Source of the DNA: Verrucomicrobiota bacterium
Lineage (GTDB): Bacteria; Verrucomicrobiota; Verrucomicrobiia; Limisphaerales; JADLHS01
NCBI GenBank assembly: GCA_025360895.1
Contig: JANYBF010000607.1
Span: forward strand, 1-5,274
Length of the DNA: 5,274 nt
Direction of reading: 5' to 3'
The notes beneath the pieces are model-generated. The model worked only from the letters and a program-made list of their open reading frames with translations. It had not been told where the DNA came from and did no database searches. The position numbers were made by a program, and so were the translations under genes. This document shows, piece by piece, positions 3,425-5,274 of the stretch; position 1 is the first letter of the stretch, and the number at the start of each line of letters is the position of its first letter.

Positions 3425-5274
3425 ATGAAACGGATTTTCGCCTTCTCGGCTTGGCTGGTGTTGTTCGGCTTTCTTGCGCCCGCGCCGCAGTGTCGCGCCG
3501 ACGGGTTGATCATCGTGGACGAGGCACATTGGATTCCGCGTCCGCCGCACCAGCCACCGCCCATTTGGCATCCGCCTCCGGTCCCGCCCGCCCCCCGGCC
3601 CTATGCGCCGCTGGAGGTCGTATATCACCATGTAAACGTCAACATTGACGGCCCGATCGCCACCACGTTGGTGGACCAGGAATTCTACAATCCCAATCAG
3701 TCGCGGCTCGAAGGCACGTATCTCTTTCCCATTCCTAAAGGCGCGCAGATTGACAAGTTCACGATGGACATCGGCGGTAAAATGGTTGAGGCCGAACCGT
3801 TGCCCGCCGCGAAGGCGCGACAGATTTACGAAGATATCGTTCGCAAGCTCAAAGACCCTGCGCTCTTGGAATACGCCGACCGCGACGTGTTCAAGGTGCG
3901 TATCTTCCCCATCGAACCGAACAGCAAAAAACGCGTCAAGCTCTCCTACACCCAGGTACTCAAGTCCGACGCCGGGTTGGTGAGCTACGTGTATCCGATG
4001 AACACCGAAAAATTCTCCGCCAAGCCGATCAAGAATGTGAGTCTCAAGGTTGAATTGCAAAACGACCGACCGCTCAAGTCCATCTATTCGCCCAGCCATT
4101 CGGTGGAAATCAAGCGTCACGGCTCAAACCGCGCCACCGTGGGCTTCGAGGCCAATGACGTGCAGCCGGACACGGACTTCACGCTCTATTTCGCGCCGGA
4201 AAAGGACGAACTGGGCGTCAATCTCCTCGCGCACAAAACTAGCGGCGACGATGGTTATTTCATGCTGCTCGTATCGCCGGGCGTGGCGGCGAAGGACAAA
4301 AAGATCGTGCCCAAGGACGTAGCGTTCGTTCTCGATACGTCCGGTTCAATGGCCGGCAAAAAACTGGAGCAGGCAAAGAAAGCGCTTCAGTTCTGCGTCG
4401 AAAATCTCAATGAGAACGACCGGTTCGAAATCATTCGGTTTTCCACCGAAGTCGAGCCGCTCTTCGACGAGCTGGTGACAGCGTCGGCATCAAACCGCGA
4501 CCAGGCAAATGAGTTTATCAAGAATTTAAAGCCTATCGGGGGTACGGCAATTGACGAGGCATTGAAGAAAACCCTCTCCCTGCGTAGCAGCCGACGTCAG
4601 GAGGCTCTAACTGAAGACGGAAAGCGCAAGCCAGGTGAGCGAGAACAATTTCAGAGCCTCGTCACCTCGGCTGCTACGAGTGATAGACCTTTCGTCATCA
4701 TCTTCCTCACCGATGGCCGTCCCACCATCGGTGCGACGGACGAGGAGGAAATCGTCGCGAATGTGAAACGCACCAACGAAGGGCGGACCCGCATTTTCTG
4801 CTTCGGCATCGGCACGGACGTAAATACGCATCTGCTCGACAAGATTACCGAAGACACGCGGGCCGTCAGCCAATACGTCCTGCCGGAGGAAGACTTGGAA
4901 GTGAAGGTCTCGTCATTCTTCTCCAAGATCAAAGACCCGGTGCTGGCGAACCCGAGCCTCAAATTCAGCGGTGATCTGCGCGTGACGAAGCTCTATCCCT
5001 CGCCCCTGCCCGACTTATTCCGGGGCGACCAACTCGTACTCGTGGGGCGATACTCCGGCCGGGGTGATTCCGCTGTTGTCCTCGAAGGAACGGTCAATGG
5101 TGTGAAGCGCAAGTTCACCTATCAAGTGAAGTTCCCGCGCACGGCGGATGATCACGAGTTCATCCCGCGACTCTGGGCCACACGTCGGGTTGGCTACCTG
5201 CTCGACGAAATCCGGTTGCATGGGGAGAACACCGAGTTGCGCGATGAGGTCACTGACTTGGCGCGCAAATACGG
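3425..5274 (+). CDS. Exported VIT / von Willebrand factor A domain protein (3' end missing)
   Basis: 616 codons are visible and the frame is open at the right edge. A signal peptide covers residues 1-25 (MKR, hydrophobic 4-20, likely cleavage CRA|DG), which decides the ATG at 3425; no Shine-Dalgarno sequence is seen. A proline-rich linker (39-63) is followed by a VIT domain (about 62-190) with the hallmark AAKARQIYEDIVRKLKDPAL (128-147) and VFKVRIFPIEP. The VWA domain (about 297-505) has a complete MIDAS metal site: D304-T-S306-G-S308, T374 in IGGT, and D430 in FLTDG. Proteins of this inter-alpha-trypsin-inhibitor-like layout are thought to bind ligands or other proteins through the metal site outside the cytoplasm; the specific partner is unknown. 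Residues 387-418 are encoded by an inserted palindromic repeat. The visible end (DLARKY) is where related proteins continue into a conserved YGIVTPYTS-type segment, so it is cut by the window, not truncated in nature. A weak promoter, TTGGCA (3313-3318) with TCGGAT (3335-3340), may drive it. Confidence 0.93.
   Translation, partial: MKRIFAFSAWLVLFGFLAPAPQCRADGLIIVDEAHWIPRPPHQPPPIWHPPPVPPAPRPYAPLEVVYHHVNVNIDGPIATTLVDQEFYNPNQSRLEGTYLFPIPKGAQIDKFTMDIGGKMVEAEPLPAAKARQIYEDIVRKLKDPALLEYADRDVFKVRIFPIEPNSKKRVKLSYTQVLKSDAGLVSYVYPMNTEKFSAKPIKNVSLKVELQNDRPLKSIYSPSHSVEIKRHGSNRATVGFEANDVQPDTDFTLYFAPEKDELGVNLLAHKTSGDDGYFMLLVSPGVAAKDKKIVPKDVAFVLDTSGSMAGKKLEQAKKALQFCVENLNENDRFEIIRFSTEVEPLFDELVTASASNRDQANEFIKNLKPIGGTAIDEALKKTLSLRSSRRQEALTEDGKRKPGEREQFQSLVTSAATSDRPFVIIFLTDGRPTIGATDEEEIVANVKRTNEGRTRIFCFGIGTDVNTHLLDKITEDTRAVSQYVLPEEDLEVKVSSFFSKIKDPVLANPSLKFSGDLRVTKLYPSPLPDLFRGDQLVLVGRYSGRGDSAVVLEGTVNGVKRKFTYQVKFPRTADDHEFIPRLWATRRVGYLLDEIRLHGENTELRDEVTDLARKY
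4583..4678. repeat. Palindromic repeat inserted in frame in the VIT-VWA coding region
   Basis: Arms 4583-4608 and 4653-4678 (26 nt each) are reverse complements except for three positions (4595, 4598, 4600 against their partners), with a 44-nt loop between. The left arm reads GTAGCAGCCGACGT then GAGGCTCT, the same family as the intergenic element at 2240-2308. The 96-bp length is a multiple of three and the element starts exactly on codon 387. It encodes RSSRRQEAL at the left arm and SLVTSAAT at the right arm. The other two forward frames are closed (TAG at 4585, TAA at 4608), so only the used frame reads through. Confidence 0.85.

Noticed and set aside
3353..4120. 255-codon open frame on the minus strand
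   Set aside because: It is antisense to the VIT-VWA gene, whose + frame shows a signal peptide and clear domain motifs. The minus translation has no recognisable family.

Overview
The window is a stretch of bacterial chromosome with moderately high GC. It carries a block of translation genes followed by the start of a secreted or periplasmic VIT/von Willebrand A protein, all on the + strand. The ribosomal protein sequences, the secreted VIT-VWA protein and the palindromic repeats with GTAGCnGCCGACGT arms suggest a verrucomicrobial genome, perhaps Limisphaerales/Pedosphaera-like. That placement is inference from recognition; there is no rRNA gene here to confirm it.

Layout. Positions 1-196 hold no recognisable gene but contain a candidate promoter and a leader hairpin. 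Next comes rpsJ-rplC-rplD-rplW (S10, L3, L4, L23; 197-2158), tightly packed with gaps of 19, 13 and 1 bp. A strong intrinsic terminator (2177-2208) closes this block directly after rplW, so the usual continuation (rplB, rpsS, rplV...) is absent here. The gap 2159-2549 holds that terminator, a 69-bp palindromic repeat (2240-2308), a candidate promoter and a long leader. It is followed by a small glycine-rich RRM RNA-binding protein (2550-2924), a terminator (2942-2982), infA for initiation factor IF-1 (2992-3207) and another terminator (3238-3277). From 3425 to the right edge runs an incomplete gene for an exported protein with a signal peptide, a proline-rich linker, a VIT domain and a VWA domain with an intact MIDAS metal site.

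The most interesting feature lies inside that last gene. A 96-bp palindromic element (4583-4678), related in sequence to the intergenic repeat at 2240-2308, sits in frame in the VWA domain and adds 32 residues between MIDAS Thr374 and MIDAS Asp430. Only one of its three forward frames is open, and that is the one used. Its arms differ from the intergenic copy by compensatory base pairs, so structure appears conserved. This looks like a mobile or formerly mobile palindrome that tolerates or exploits protein-coding insertion, comparable in concept to Rickettsia palindromic elements.

Other points are the S10 cluster ending at rplW, a G8/G-quadruplex tract at the end of the RRM gene from which the infA frame is open without a stop, a terminator lying only 17 bp before the infA start, and near-identical terminator hairpins after rplW and infA.
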